Origin: Sanguibacter inulinus
GTDB lineage: Bacteria; Actinomycetota; Actinomycetes; Actinomycetales; Cellulomonadaceae
Assembly (NCBI RefSeq): GCF_013415325.1
Contig: NZ_JACBYE010000021.1
Coordinates: 1 to 64,000, forward strand
Length of the DNA stretch: 64,000 nt
Direction of reading: 5' to 3'
This document shows, piece after piece, positions 9,560-18,629 of the stretch. The notes beneath the pieces were generated by a model, which saw nothing but the letters and a program-made list of their open reading frames with translations, was not told where the DNA came from and did not search any database. A program made the translations under genes and the position numbers. Position 1 is the stretch's first letter; each line of letters starts with the position of its first letter.

Positions 9560-10807
9560 ATGACCTCACCTGCCAGCAGCTGGCTGACCACCCCCACGCA
9601 CCTCGACTGGCTCGACGAGCACGCCCGCAGCCTGCTCGCCTTCGGGTCAGGGTTCGTCAGCCCACAGGGCGGCGCCGGGTGGCTGGCGGACGACGGGACC
9701 CTCGACGCCGAGCGCGGGGTCTTCACCTGGATCACCTGCCGGATGGCGCACGTCTACGGGCTGGGTGCGCTGCTCGGCGTCCCCGGGGACCGGCCGCTCG
9801 CCCAGGCCGCCCTCGACGCGCTGCGCGGTCGGCTGCACGACGACGTGCACGGCGGCTGGTTCGCCTCGATCGCGGCCGACGGGACCGTCGACACGACCAA
9901 GAGCGGGTACGCGCACGCCTTCGTGGTGCTGGCCGCGAGCACGGGTGTGGTGGCCGGGCTCGACGGCGCGCAGGAGCTCCTCGACGACGCTCTCGACGTG
10001 CTGGACACGCGGTTCTTCGACGCCGAGACAGGTCTGCACGTGGACGAGTGGGACGAGTCGTGGTCGACCCTCGACCCCTACAGGGGTGTCAACGGGAACA
10101 TGCACGCCGTCGAGGCGCTGCTCGCCGCAGCCGACGTGACAGGTGACGCCCGGTGGCGCGAGCGTGCCCTCGGGATCGCCCGGTACGTGGGCGTCGAGTG
10201 GGCGCCCGGCAACGGGTGGCGGATCCCGGAGCACTTCGACGAGGCCTGGGTGCCCCAGCCCGACCTCAACGAGGCCACACCGGACGACCCCTTCAAGCCC
10301 TACGGCGCGACTGTCGGCCACGGCATCGAGTGGGCACGGCTGTTCCTCAACCTGTCGGCCGGGCTGGGCGCGGACGCACCCGACTGGCTCGTCCCTGCGG
10401 CGCAGGAGCTCTACGCCCGCGCCGTCGCCGACGGCTGGCGCGAGAGCACCCCGGGAGCCCACGGCTTCGTGTACACGACGGGCTGGGACGGAGAGCCCGT
10501 CGTCGAGACCCGCATGCACTGGGTCGCGGCCGAGGCCGTGGGCGCTGCGGCGTCCCTGTTCAAGGCGACGGGCGAGGCCCGCTACGCCGCCGACTACGAG
10601 CGCTGGTGGGACCACGTGGCCGCGGTGTTCCTCGACGGCGAGCACGGATCGTGGCACCACGAGCTCGACGCGACGAACACGCCGACCGCGAAGGTCTGGC
10701 CCGGCAAGCCCGACATCTACCACGCCTTCCAGGCGACGCTGTTCCCCCAGCTCCCGCTGGCACCGTCGCTCTCGGTCGCGCTGCGCGACGGGCTGCTGCG
10801 CAGCTGA
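9560..10807 (+). CDS. AGE-family sugar isomerase/epimerase, probably D-mannose isomerase
   Basis: 415-aa protein of the N-acylglucosamine 2-epimerase superfamily, an (alpha/alpha)6 barrel. Recognisable segments are GNMHAVEALLAA, VGHGIEWARL, RMHWVAAEAVGAA and GKPDIYHAFQAT. These carry the histidines and glutamates used in this family for ring opening and proton transfer. Family members include D-mannose isomerase/YihS-type enzymes, cellobiose 2-epimerase and GlcNAc 2-epimerase. Its place directly after a ROK regulator that faces a beta-mannosidase favours mannose-to-fructose isomerisation, which would feed released mannose into glycolysis. That substrate is inferred from context. Confidence 0.8.
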   Translation: MTSPASSWLTTPTHLDWLDEHARSLLAFGSGFVSPQGGAGWLADDGTLDAERGVFTWITCRMAHVYGLGALLGVPGDRPLAQAALDALRGRLHDDVHGGWFASIAADGTVDTTKSGYAHAFVVLAASTGVVAGLDGAQELLDDALDVLDTRFFDAETGLHVDEWDESWSTLDPYRGVNGNMHAVEALLAAADVTGDARWRERALGIARYVGVEWAPGNGWRIPEHFDEAWVPQPDLNEATPDDPFKPYGATVGHGIEWARLFLNLSAGLGADAPDWLVPAAQELYARAVADGWRESTPGAHGFVYTTGWDGEPVVETRMHWVAAEAVGAAASLFKATGEARYAADYERWWDHVAAVFLDGEHGSWHHELDATNTPTAKVWPGKPDIYHAFQATLFPQLPLAPSLSVALRDGLLRS

Positions 10808-10834
10808 GGCTGCTCGGCCCTGCACGCGGGGCCC

Positions 10835-10879
10835 CGAGCACCGAGCCTGAGGGCCCCCTGACCCCAGGCTCGGTGCTCG
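10835..10879. terminator. Bidirectional terminator hairpin
   Basis: Perfect 15-bp inverted repeat (10835-10849 versus 10865-10879) with a 15-nt loop between two convergent genes, the isomerase stop at 10807 and the GH31 stop at 10892. There is no T-run, as is common in high-GC actinobacteria. Confidence 0.8.
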
Positions 10880-10891
10880 TGCTCGTGCTCG

Positions 10892-13192
10892 TCAGACCTG
10901 GACGACCAGCACGTCGTCCTCTCCGTCAGCCTCGACGCGCGCACCTCCCACCTCGACGGCCCAGGCGCTGCGTCGCTGCGACTCGACCCTGCGGATCTCG
11001 ACGGACCGGCCCGTGCGCTCGACCGTGAACCTCGCCGCGACGACGCCGCCGTCCTCGCTCGAGGGGACGACCACCTCGCTGCTGTGACCGTCGGCCAGCT
11101 CGAAGAGGCGCAGCGTGACACCGTCCGCCCAGTCGTAGTCGGGCCTGTCGGAGCGTGCCCCGACAGGGAGCACGGACCCCGGCCGGACGAGCAGGGGCAG
11201 GGAGTCGAAGCCGTGGTGCTCCTCGACCCACCGCGGGCCGACCACGGTCTCCCCGCTCAGCAGGTGCGTCCACGTCCCCTCGGGGACGTAGAAGGAGACC
11301 GTGCCCTCGGCCGAGAACACCGGGGCCACCAGCAGGCTGTCGCCGAGCATGAACTGGGTGTCGACGGTCGCGGCGGTGCGGTCGGCCGGGAGCTCGAGCA
11401 TCATCGGTCGCATGACCGGCAGACCACGGGTGTGCGCGAGCTCGCCCAGCCTGCCGAGGTACGGCATGAGCGACATCTTGAGCCGCGTGAACTGGCGAGT
11501 GACGTCGACCGCCTCGTCGTCGAAGGCCCACGGCACGCGGTACGAGCTCGACCCGTGCAGCCGCGAGTGCGAGGACAGCAGACCGAAGGCCGCCCAGCGC
11601 TTGAAGACCGCAGGGTCGGGTGTCCCCTCGAAGCCGCCGATGTCGTGGCTCCAGTACCCGAAGCCGGACAGCGCGAGCGAGAGCCCGCCGCGCAGCGACT
11701 CGGCCATCGAGACGAAGGTCGACTCGCAGTCCCCGCCCCAGTGCACCGGGAACTGCTGGCCGCCGGCCGTCGCGGCCCGGGCGAAGAGCACGGCCTCCCC
11801 TTCGCCGCGCTCGGCCACGAGCAGGTCGAAGACGCACTTGTTGTACAGGTGCGCGTAGTAGTTGTGCATGGCCTGCGGGTCCGAGCCGTCGTGCCACACG
11901 ACGTCTGTCGGGATGCGCTCGCCGAAGTCCGTCTTGAAGCAGTCGACCCCCTGGTCGAGCAGCACCTTGAGCTTGCTCTGGTACCAGGCTGCGGCGTCAG
12001 GGTTGGTGAAGTCGACCAGGGCCATGCCGGCCTGCCACATGTCCCACTGCCACACGTCGCCCTGCGGTGTGGTCACCAGGTAGCCGAGCTCGCGCGCCTC
12101 GGCGAAGAGGTGGGAGCGCTGGGCGATGTACGGGTTGATCCACGCGGAGATCTTCAGCCCCTTGGCCCGCAGCCGGGCGAGCATGCCCTCGGGGTCGGGG
12201 AAGGTCGCCGGGTCCCACACGAAGTCGCACCAGTGGAACTGGCGCATCCAGAAGCAGTCGAAGTGGAACACCGACAGCGGGATGTCGCGCTCGGCCATCC
12301 CGTCGATGAAGCCCGTCACCGTCTGCTCGTCGTAGTCGGTCGTGAAGGAGGTCGACAACCACAGCCCGTAGGACCAGGCGGGCACGCGGGCCGGCCGGCC
12401 GGTCAGGGCCGTGAGCTTGTCGAGGATCTCCGCGGGGCTCGGCCCGTAGATCACGTAATACTGCAGGTGCTGGCCCTCGACGCTGAACTGGGTGCGCGAG
12501 ACCACCTCGGTGCCCACCTCGAAGGAGACCCTGTCCGGGTGCGCGACGAAGACGCCGTAGCCCGCGTCGGAGAGGTAGAAGGGCACGTTCTTGTAGGCCT
12601 GGTCGCTCGCCGTGCCGCCGTCCTCGTTCCAGATGTCGACCGACTGGCCGTTCTTGACGAAGGGCCCAAACCGCTCGCCGAGGCCGTAGACGTGCTCGCC
12701 GACCCCGAGCGTCAGCTGCTCGTGGACAAAGCTGCGACCGTCGTCCCTCGAGACGATGCCGACGCTGCGCGGGGTCGACGACGTCAGGACGCGACCGTCG
12801 GCCACGAACTCGACCCCCCAGGCGCCGTCGGTCGAGACCCGCGCCGTGAGCGCCCCCGAGGTGATGCTCGCGACAGGGTCCCCGTCGACCACGGGCGCGA
12901 TGGCCTTGGCGTCCCCGGGGGCGCGGGTGACGTCGAAGGACGGCCCCCGGTCGAGCGCCCCCTGGAAGTGCTCGATCCGCACACCCACGACGTCGTCGGC
13001 CGGGGTGTCGAAGGTGACGGTCACCTGGGGCCGGTTGAGAGTGTCGCCGCGGGTCTGGATCCGGGCGGTCGGGGCGAAGACCGTGAGCCGGGCGCCGTCC
13101 GCGGTGTCTTCGGCGACGACGTCGTCGACCGAGCCCGGGCGCAGGATGGAGACTCCGGGCAGGACCTGCCAGTAGCCGTCGGTGAACTTCAT
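10892..13192 (-). CDS. GH31 alpha-xylosidase (YicI type)
   Basis: 766-aa retaining GH31 enzyme of the YicI subgroup, which removes alpha-1,6-linked xylose from xyloglucan oligosaccharides such as isoprimeverose. The N-terminal beta-sandwich and length match YicI (772 aa). The nucleophile lies in CFKTDFGE (Asp422) and the acid/base in WGGDCES (Asp488). The substrate-site segments FHFDCFWM and GYWSHDIGGFEG are present. No signal peptide. The gene starts inside the stop of the GH42 gene (ATGA overlap), so it is co-translated with a beta-galactosidase. That pairing is expected for removal of galactosyl-xylosyl side chains of xyloglucan. Confidence 0.92.
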   Translation of the reverse strand: MKFTDGYWQVLPGVSILRPGSVDDVVAEDTADGARLTVFAPTARIQTRGDTLNRPQVTVTFDTPADDVVGVRIEHFQGALDRGPSFDVTRAPGDAKAIAPVVDGDPVASITSGALTARVSTDGAWGVEFVADGRVLTSSTPRSVGIVSRDDGRSFVHEQLTLGVGEHVYGLGERFGPFVKNGQSVDIWNEDGGTASDQAYKNVPFYLSDAGYGVFVAHPDRVSFEVGTEVVSRTQFSVEGQHLQYYVIYGPSPAEILDKLTALTGRPARVPAWSYGLWLSTSFTTDYDEQTVTGFIDGMAERDIPLSVFHFDCFWMRQFHWCDFVWDPATFPDPEGMLARLRAKGLKISAWINPYIAQRSHLFAEARELGYLVTTPQGDVWQWDMWQAGMALVDFTNPDAAAWYQSKLKVLLDQGVDCFKTDFGERIPTDVVWHDGSDPQAMHNYYAHLYNKCVFDLLVAERGEGEAVLFARAATAGGQQFPVHWGGDCESTFVSMAESLRGGLSLALSGFGYWSHDIGGFEGTPDPAVFKRWAAFGLLSSHSRLHGSSSYRVPWAFDDEAVDVTRQFTRLKMSLMPYLGRLGELAHTRGLPVMRPMMLELPADRTAATVDTQFMLGDSLLVAPVFSAEGTVSFYVPEGTWTHLLSGETVVGPRWVEEHHGFDSLPLLVRPGSVLPVGARSDRPDYDWADGVTLRLFELADGHSSEVVVPSSEDGGVVAARFTVERTGRSVEIRRVESQRRSAWAVEVGGARVEADGEDDVLVVQV

Positions 13193-15333
13193 GAGGGCCT
13201 CTCGGTGAGCACTAGGACGTCCACGGGTGGGACGACGGCCGTGCCGCTGTGCACGGCGCTGGTGAGGAGGTCGGTGAGCGGGGTGCTCCCGACCGGGACG
13301 GAGACCGGCGAACCGGTGTGGTTGAGCAGGAAGAGCAGGTCGCCGCGGCGCACGGCCTCGACGCCGAGCCGAGCGGCAGGGGTGCCGAGCGCGGACAGGG
13401 TGCCGCTCTCGCGCAGGACCTCGGCCAGGACCGCGTCGAGCGCGGCGTCGGGGAGCAGCGCACCGACGTACCAGGCGCGGCCGGCGCCCGAGCGACGACG
13501 GACCACGACCGGGGCACCGGACAGACCGGCCGGCGCGCTGCTGCTGGCGACCACGACGGCCTCGGCGGGCGTGCCGCTGCCGTCGGTTCCGTGGGAGCCG
13601 TCACTGCCGTCGACGCCCTCACCACCGTCGAGCCGCAGCCTCTCGACGTAGGAGTCGACGTGCGCGATGCCGGGAAGCACACCGTCCGGGCCGGCCCACA
13701 GGTCGGAGACGACGTCGAGGCCGTCGTCGTCGAGCGGCAGCCATTCCTCGCCGCTCGCACCGACGAGGTCCGCGAGCTGGACCGGGAACCGGCCCGGGCG
13801 CACGTGCGCGTCACGTGTGGCGACGTCGCTGAAGGGCCCCAGGACGAGCGTCCCGCCGCCCGCGACGAAGGCCCGCAGGTTCGCGGCGTCAGGCTCGTCG
13901 AGCAGGTAGAGGTTCGGGGCGAGCACCAGGTCGTACTCCCCCAGCGTGTCGCCCGGGCGGACCAGGTCGACCGCGACGCCGCGCTCCCACAGCGCCCTGT
14001 GCCACCGGCGGACCTCCTCGACCACGCGCAGCCGCCGGGTCGGCCCGGCCTCGCCCTCGGCGGCCCACCAGCTCGACCAGTCGAAGGCGATCGCCACGGT
14101 CGCCCGCGAGCGCCCGCCGACCACGGGCCGCAGCCGCGCGAGGTCCGCGCCGAGGCCGACGACGCCGCGGTGCACGTCGGTGTCGGCTCCGGCGTGCGGG
14201 AGCATCGCCGAGTGAAAGCGCTCGGCCCCCGCGCGAGAGGCGCGCCACTGGAAGAAGCAGATCCCGTCTGCGCCGTGCGCCACGGCCTGGAGGGACTCGA
14301 GCCGCATCCGGGCGGGCGTCTTGGGGACGTTGTGGTCGCGCCAGTTGACCGCGCTCACGGCCTGCTCCATGAGCAGCCACGGCGCTCCCCCGCCCAGGGA
14401 CCGCATGAGGTCCTGGGTCAGGGCGGCCGAGGCGAGCGAGGTGGGGTCGACAGGGTCGGGGTACGCGTCGTCCGAGACGACGTCGAGGTCCTGCGCCCAG
14501 GACCAGTAGTCGACGAGCGGGAAGAACCCCATGAAGTTGGTCGTCACGGGTCGGCGGGGGTCTCGCTCGCGGATGATGTCGCGCTGCTCCCTGTACACCG
14601 CACGCAAGGCGTCCGAGGTGAAGCTACGGAAGTCGAGCTCTTGGGTCGGGTTGATGAGGTACGGGGCGCGGCGGGGCGGGACGACCTCCTCCCACCGGCT
14701 GTACCGCTGGCTCCAGAACGTGGTGCCCCACGCCTCGTTGAGACCGTCGAGCGAGCCGTAGCGCTCGTCGAGCCACGTGCGGAAGGCGAGGGCCGTGGCG
14801 TCCGAGTGGCACACCTGCCCGAGCTCGTTGCCGACGTGCCACATCCGGACCGCCGGGTGCTCGACGTACCTGTCGACGAGGTCGCGGGTGATATCCCGGG
14901 CGAAGCCGCGGTACACCTCCGACGACGGGCTGAACTGGTTCCGGGAGCCGTAGGTGAGGCGCACCCCGTCGCGGTCGACCGGGAGGGTCTCGGGGTACAG
15001 GTGGCCCATCCACGGTGGCGGTGACGCCGTCGGGGTCGCGAGGTCGACGGCGATGCCGTGCGCGTGCAGCAGGTCGAGGACCTCGTCGAGCCAGCCGAAG
15101 CTGCGCTCGCCGGGTCGTGGCTCGAGCAGAGCCCACGAGAACACCCCGACGGTCACGAGGTTCACGCCCGCCGCCTGCATGAGGCGGGCGTCCTCGAGCC
15201 AGGTCTCGCGGTCCCACTGCTCAGGGTTGTAGTCCCCGCCGTAGAGCAGACCGAGCTCGTCGGTGAGCTTCGACAGCGTCGGGCGCGTCGGGCGCGTCGT
15301 CGTGTCCGGTGCCCTGCTCGCGTGGTCGGTCAT
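13189..15333 (-). CDS. GH42 beta-galactosidase
   Basis: 714-aa GH42 enzyme. LYGGDYNPEQW at the N-terminus is the family signature. The acid/base Glu170 is in WHVGNELG, and the nucleophile Glu323 is in LLMEQAVS. A trimerisation/glutaminase-like domain and a short beta domain complete the protein. It is cytoplasmic, with no signal peptide. First gene of a two-gene operon with the GH31 alpha-xylosidase. Its promoter (TACAAT, minus strand 15415-15410) is followed by the LacI-type palindrome at 15394-15407. It could take terminal galactose from xyloglucan or galactan oligosaccharides; the linkage is not determinable here. Confidence 0.93.
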   Translation of the reverse strand: MTDHASRAPDTTTRPTRPTLSKLTDELGLLYGGDYNPEQWDRETWLEDARLMQAAGVNLVTVGVFSWALLEPRPGERSFGWLDEVLDLLHAHGIAVDLATPTASPPPWMGHLYPETLPVDRDGVRLTYGSRNQFSPSSEVYRGFARDITRDLVDRYVEHPAVRMWHVGNELGQVCHSDATALAFRTWLDERYGSLDGLNEAWGTTFWSQRYSRWEEVVPPRRAPYLINPTQELDFRSFTSDALRAVYREQRDIIRERDPRRPVTTNFMGFFPLVDYWSWAQDLDVVSDDAYPDPVDPTSLASAALTQDLMRSLGGGAPWLLMEQAVSAVNWRDHNVPKTPARMRLESLQAVAHGADGICFFQWRASRAGAERFHSAMLPHAGADTDVHRGVVGLGADLARLRPVVGGRSRATVAIAFDWSSWWAAEGEAGPTRRLRVVEEVRRWHRALWERGVAVDLVRPGDTLGEYDLVLAPNLYLLDEPDAANLRAFVAGGGTLVLGPFSDVATRDAHVRPGRFPVQLADLVGASGEEWLPLDDDGLDVVSDLWAGPDGVLPGIAHVDSYVERLRLDGGEGVDGSDGSHGTDGSGTPAEAVVVASSSAPAGLSGAPVVVRRRSGAGRAWYVGALLPDAALDAVLAEVLRESGTLSALGTPAARLGVEAVRRGDLLFLLNHTGSPVSVPVGSTPLTDLLTSAVHSGTAVVPPVDVLVLTERPS

Positions 15334-15393
15334 GCGTGTCTCCTCCGTGCTCCGGCGTCCCCGGCGAGCCTGCGGAAGACCGTCGGCTCATCG

Positions 15394-15415
15394 TCGAAGC
15401 GCTTCAATGATTGTA
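15394..15415 (-). promoter_or_regulatory. GH42-GH31 operon promoter and LacI-family operator
   Basis: Minus-strand TACAAT (15415-15410) is followed 2 bp later by the palindrome TCGAAGCGCTTCAA (plus-strand reading, 15394-15407). The site covers the likely transcription start. It lies in the 272-bp gap between GH42 and the divergent LacI gene, so it may also autoregulate the regulator. Confidence 0.8.
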
Positions 15416-15605
15416 GGGGTAGCGCCACTGCGCAGCTCCCCCCTCTTCTGTCTCGTGCCAACGTTCTGACAGAGGACGACGGGGCGAAGAACCGTCGAAA
15501 TACTGTCGTCGAGGGTCCTGCTCCCCTACGCTGAGCCTGCGCGCAGCGCACGTCTGGCACCCGGCCCCCGGGGCCCAGACCACCCGTCAGACCGAGGAGC
15601 ACCCC

Positions 15606-16634
15606 GTGGCCACCATCGACGACGTCGCCCGGACGGCCGGTGTCTCCACCTCGACCGTGTCCTACGTGCTGAGCGGCAAGCGACCGATCTCGGCACCGAC
15701 CCGGCTGCGCGTGGAGAAGGCCATCCGCGAGCTCGGCTACCGCCCGCACGCCGGTGCGCGGGCCCTCGCCTCAAGCCGCACCCAGGTCATCGCGCTCATG
15801 GCTCCGCTGCGGGTCGACGTCGACGTCAGCGTCATCATGCAGTTCGTCACCGGCGTGGTCACCGCCGCCCGGACCTACGAGCACGACGTGCTGCTCCTGA
15901 CCCAGGACGACGCCGCAGGGCTCGACAGGGTGGCCAGCGGCTCGATGGTCGACGCCCTCGTGGTGATGGACATCGAGGACGACGACCCGCGCGTCCCGCT
16001 GCTGGCGACGCTGCGCCAGCCGACGGTGCTCATCGGCCTGCCGCACGAGGCTGCAGGCCTGAGCTGCGTCGACCTGGACTTCGAGGGCGCTGGCCGGCTC
16101 GCCGTCCGCCACCTCGCAGCCCGCGGGCACAGGGCCGTCGGCCTGGTCGGCTCGCCGCCCGCCGTGCTCGAGCGCCACACCTCGTACGCCGAGCGCATCT
16201 TGCGGGGCTTCCGCAGCGAGGCGCAGTCGCTCGAGGTGCAGTCCGGGCACGTCGCGTGCGAGTCGTCGCCGAGCGGCGCACGTGCCGCCGTCGACGCCCT
16301 GCTGGCCGCCGTGCCTGATGTCACCGCCGTGGTGGTCCACAACGAGGTCGCCCTCCCGTTCGTCGTCTCTGCGCTCCACGACCGCGGGCTGCGCACACCG
16401 CAGGACGTCTCCGTCCTCGCGGTGTGCCCGCCCGAGGTGGCCGAGTCGCAGCCTGTCCCGCTCAGCTCGATCGACCTGCCTGCGCACACGATCGGCGCCG
16501 TCGCGGTCGAGATGGTCATGGCCCGTCTGGACCAGGACCACCCCGCCGAGACCCGGCTGCTCACCCCACGGGTGGTCAACCGCGGCAGCGTGCGCGACCG
16601 GGCTGCCGCGCCCGACCAGAGCGTCAGCCCTTGA
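15606..16634 (+). CDS. LacI-family transcriptional repressor
   Basis: 342-aa regulator. The N-terminal helix-turn-helix (MATIDDVARTAGVSTSTVSY) and hinge (LASSRTQVIAL) are typical of LacI/GalR, followed by a periplasmic-binding-like sugar sensor domain. The start is GTG 15606 with GAGGAG upstream. It is divergent from GH42-GH31 and convergent with the ABC importer genes, overlapping the last permease gene by 11 bp at the stop. The shared palindrome near GH1, GH42, the importer and GH3 is most likely its operator; the inducer is probably an imported oligosaccharide or its breakdown product. Confidence 0.93.
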   Translation: MATIDDVARTAGVSTSTVSYVLSGKRPISAPTRLRVEKAIRELGYRPHAGARALASSRTQVIALMAPLRVDVDVSVIMQFVTGVVTAARTYEHDVLLLTQDDAAGLDRVASGSMVDALVVMDIEDDDPRVPLLATLRQPTVLIGLPHEAAGLSCVDLDFEGAGRLAVRHLAARGHRAVGLVGSPPAVLERHTSYAERILRGFRSEAQSLEVQSGHVACESSPSGARAAVDALLAAVPDVTAVVVHNEVALPFVVSALHDRGLRTPQDVSVLAVCPPEVAESQPVPLSSIDLPAHTIGAVAVEMVMARLDQDHPAETRLLTPRVVNRGSVRDRAAAPDQSVSP

Positions 16635-17634
16635 TCGCCCCGAAGATCACGCCCTTGGTGAAGTGGCGCTGCACGAAGGGGTAGACCAGCAAGATCGGCA
16701 CGATCGCCAGGACCATCACGGCCATCTGGATCGGCAGACCCGTCACGGCACCCGAGGCCACGTCGACCTGGCCGGTCCCGCTGCCGGGCAGCGTCACGCC
16801 CTGGAGGACGTAGGACCGCAGGACCAGCTGGAGCGGCCACTTCTCGTTGTCGTTGATGTAGAGGATCGCGTTGAAGAACGCGTTCCAGTACCCGACCCCG
16901 TAGAACAGCGCGACGACAGCCGTCGCGGCCTTGGACATCGGCAGCACGAGCGACCCGAGGATGCGCCAGTCGCCCGCACCGTCGATGCGCGCGGCGTCGA
17001 GGATGGCCGGCTCGATCCCCATGAAGAAGTTCCTCAGGATCAGCACGTTGAAGGCCGACACCGCGCCGGGCAGGATGAGCGCCCAGTAGGAGTCGATCAG
17101 TCCGAGCTCGCTCACGAGCAGGTACGTCGGGATGAGCCCGGCGCCGAAGAACATCGTGATGAGGAAGACGAACAGGATCGGGCGGTGCCCGAAGGAGTTC
17201 GACCGCGACAGCCCGTAGGCGGCGAGGATCGAGACGACCGTCGAGATCACCGTGCCGACAGCGGTGATCCCGATGCTGACGATCGTCGCCCGCGTGACGA
17301 TGCCTCCGCTGAGGATCTGCTTGTAGGCGTTGAGGGTCATCTCCCCCGGGACCACGACGAGGCCTCCGGCACGCAGCGTCTCGGCCTGCGTCGACAGGCT
17401 GGTGAGCACCACGGTGTACAGCGGGAAGACCACGACGAGCACCATCACGGCGAGGGTGAGGAACTTCAGGCTCGCGCCGACGGGGGTCGGTGGCTCTTCC
17501 CACACCGGACGGTGCTGGGACTGGAACCGGCGTCTCTTGCGCGGGGCCGGCGGGCCAGAACCACGCCGGTCGTCGACGACGTCGGAGGGCAGGACGGCCA
17601 CGGAGGCCGAGAGCTCAGGTGATTGTCCGCTCAT
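16624..17634 (-). CDS. CUT1 sugar ABC transporter permease (LplC/MalG type)
   Basis: 336-aa inner-membrane permease with six predicted transmembrane segments after a long basic, Pro-rich N-terminal tail of about 55 residues. DAARIDGAGDWRILGSLVLP is the EAA loop that contacts the ATPase. The C-terminus FVQRHFTKGVIFGAIKG is typical of the LplC/YtcP branch, which works with large lipoprotein-binding proteins on oligosaccharides. Last gene of the binding protein-permease-permease operon, joined to the preceding permease by an ATGA overlap. No ATPase gene is nearby, so a shared MsiK-type ATPase encoded elsewhere is expected. Confidence 0.93.
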   Translation of the reverse strand: MSGQSPELSASVAVLPSDVVDDRRGSGPPAPRKRRRFQSQHRPVWEEPPTPVGASLKFLTLAVMVLVVVFPLYTVVLTSLSTQAETLRAGGLVVVPGEMTLNAYKQILSGGIVTRATIVSIGITAVGTVISTVVSILAAYGLSRSNSFGHRPILFVFLITMFFGAGLIPTYLLVSELGLIDSYWALILPGAVSAFNVLILRNFFMGIEPAILDAARIDGAGDWRILGSLVLPMSKAATAVVALFYGVGYWNAFFNAILYINDNEKWPLQLVLRSYVLQGVTLPGSGTGQVDVASGAVTGLPIQMAVMVLAIVPILLVYPFVQRHFTKGVIFGAIKG

Positions 17635-18629
17635 GCTCGCTTGTACACTCCCGATTCTCCGAAGACGTGCGCCAGCTTGTTGGCCCCGAGGACCAGCCCG
17701 AGGCTGACGACCCCCTTGACCAGACCGGCCGCGGCGGCGAAGCTCCAGTCGCCGTAGACGACCCCTTGGTAGTAGACGAAGGTGTCGATGACCTCGGAGA
17801 CCTCTGCCCCGACAGCCCCGCGCTGGAGGATGAGCTGTTCGAAGCCGACGGTCAGCGCGTCACCGAGACGCAGGATGAGCAGCAGGATGATGACGGGCTT
17901 GAGCGCGGGCAGCGTGATGTGCCACATGCGTCGCCACCGGCTCGCCCCGTCGACCGCCGAGGCCTCGTAGAGCTCGGGCGAGACCGTGCTGAGCGCCGCG
18001 AGGAAGATGATGATCCCCCAGCCGGCGTCCTTCCACACGGACTGCATGGTGATGAGCAGCAGGAAGGTGTCGGGGTTGGTCATGAGGTCGAAGCCCTGGT
18101 GACCGTGCGCCCGCAGCGTCTGGTTGATCAGGCCGGCCCCACCGAAGATCTGCTGGAACAGCGTCACCACGAGCACCCACGAGAAGAAGTGCGGCAGGTA
18201 GACGATCGACTGGATCGTCGTGCGGATCCGGGGTGTGATGACCGAGTTGAGCAGCAGCGCCAGGACGATCGGCACCGGGAAGAAGAACACCAGCTGGAAG
18301 GCGGTGATGGTGAGCGTGTTGCCGACGGCGTTGAGGAACAGCGGGTTGCTGAAGACCCTCTCGAAGTTCGACCAGCCGGCCCAGGTGCTGTTGATGAACC
18401 CGGAGTACGGCGAGTAGTTCTGCCACGCGATGACGTTGCCGAGCATCGGGATGTAGGCGAACACGACGAGCAGGCCGACAGCCGGCAGCGTCATGATGAG
18501 CAGCGAGCGGTCGCGGCGCAGGCGGGTGCGCCAGCCGATCTTGCGCTGGACTACCGGGGTCCGCGCAGGGGGCAGGGCCGGTGTCCCCGCTCCGCTGCGC
18601 GCCCCGTCCTTCACGTCGGAGGCCGTCAC
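17631..18629 (-). CDS. CUT1 sugar ABC transporter permease (LplB type)
   Basis: About 332-aa permease with six transmembrane segments. The ASAVDGASRWRRMWHITLPALKP EAA loop lies near residue 220. I place the start at GTG 18629, which forms a GTGA overlap with the binding-protein stop; a longer frame to 18689 would run into that gene. Resembles the LplB/YteP branch that partners LplC-type permeases and very large binding proteins. Substrate is inferred from the neighbouring glycosidases. Confidence 0.93.
   Translation of the reverse strand: MTASDVKDGARSGAGTPALPPARTPVVQRKIGWRTRLRRDRSLLIMTLPAVGLLVVFAYIPMLGNVIAWQNYSPYSGFINSTWAGWSNFERVFSNPLFLNAVGNTLTITAFQLVFFFPVPIVLALLLNSVITPRIRTTIQSIVYLPHFFSWVLVVTLFQQIFGGAGLINQTLRAHGHQGFDLMTNPDTFLLLITMQSVWKDAGWGIIIFLAALSTVSPELYEASAVDGASRWRRMWHITLPALKPVIILLLILRLGDALTVGFEQLILQRGAVGAEVSEVIDTFVYYQGVVYGDWSFAAAAGLVKGVVSLGLVLGANKLAHVFGESGVYKRA

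Noticed and set aside
16624-18629. Missing ABC ATPase as evidence of a broken importer
   Set aside because: CUT1 importers in actinobacteria commonly share an unlinked MsiK-type ATPase, and both permeases and the binding protein are intact.
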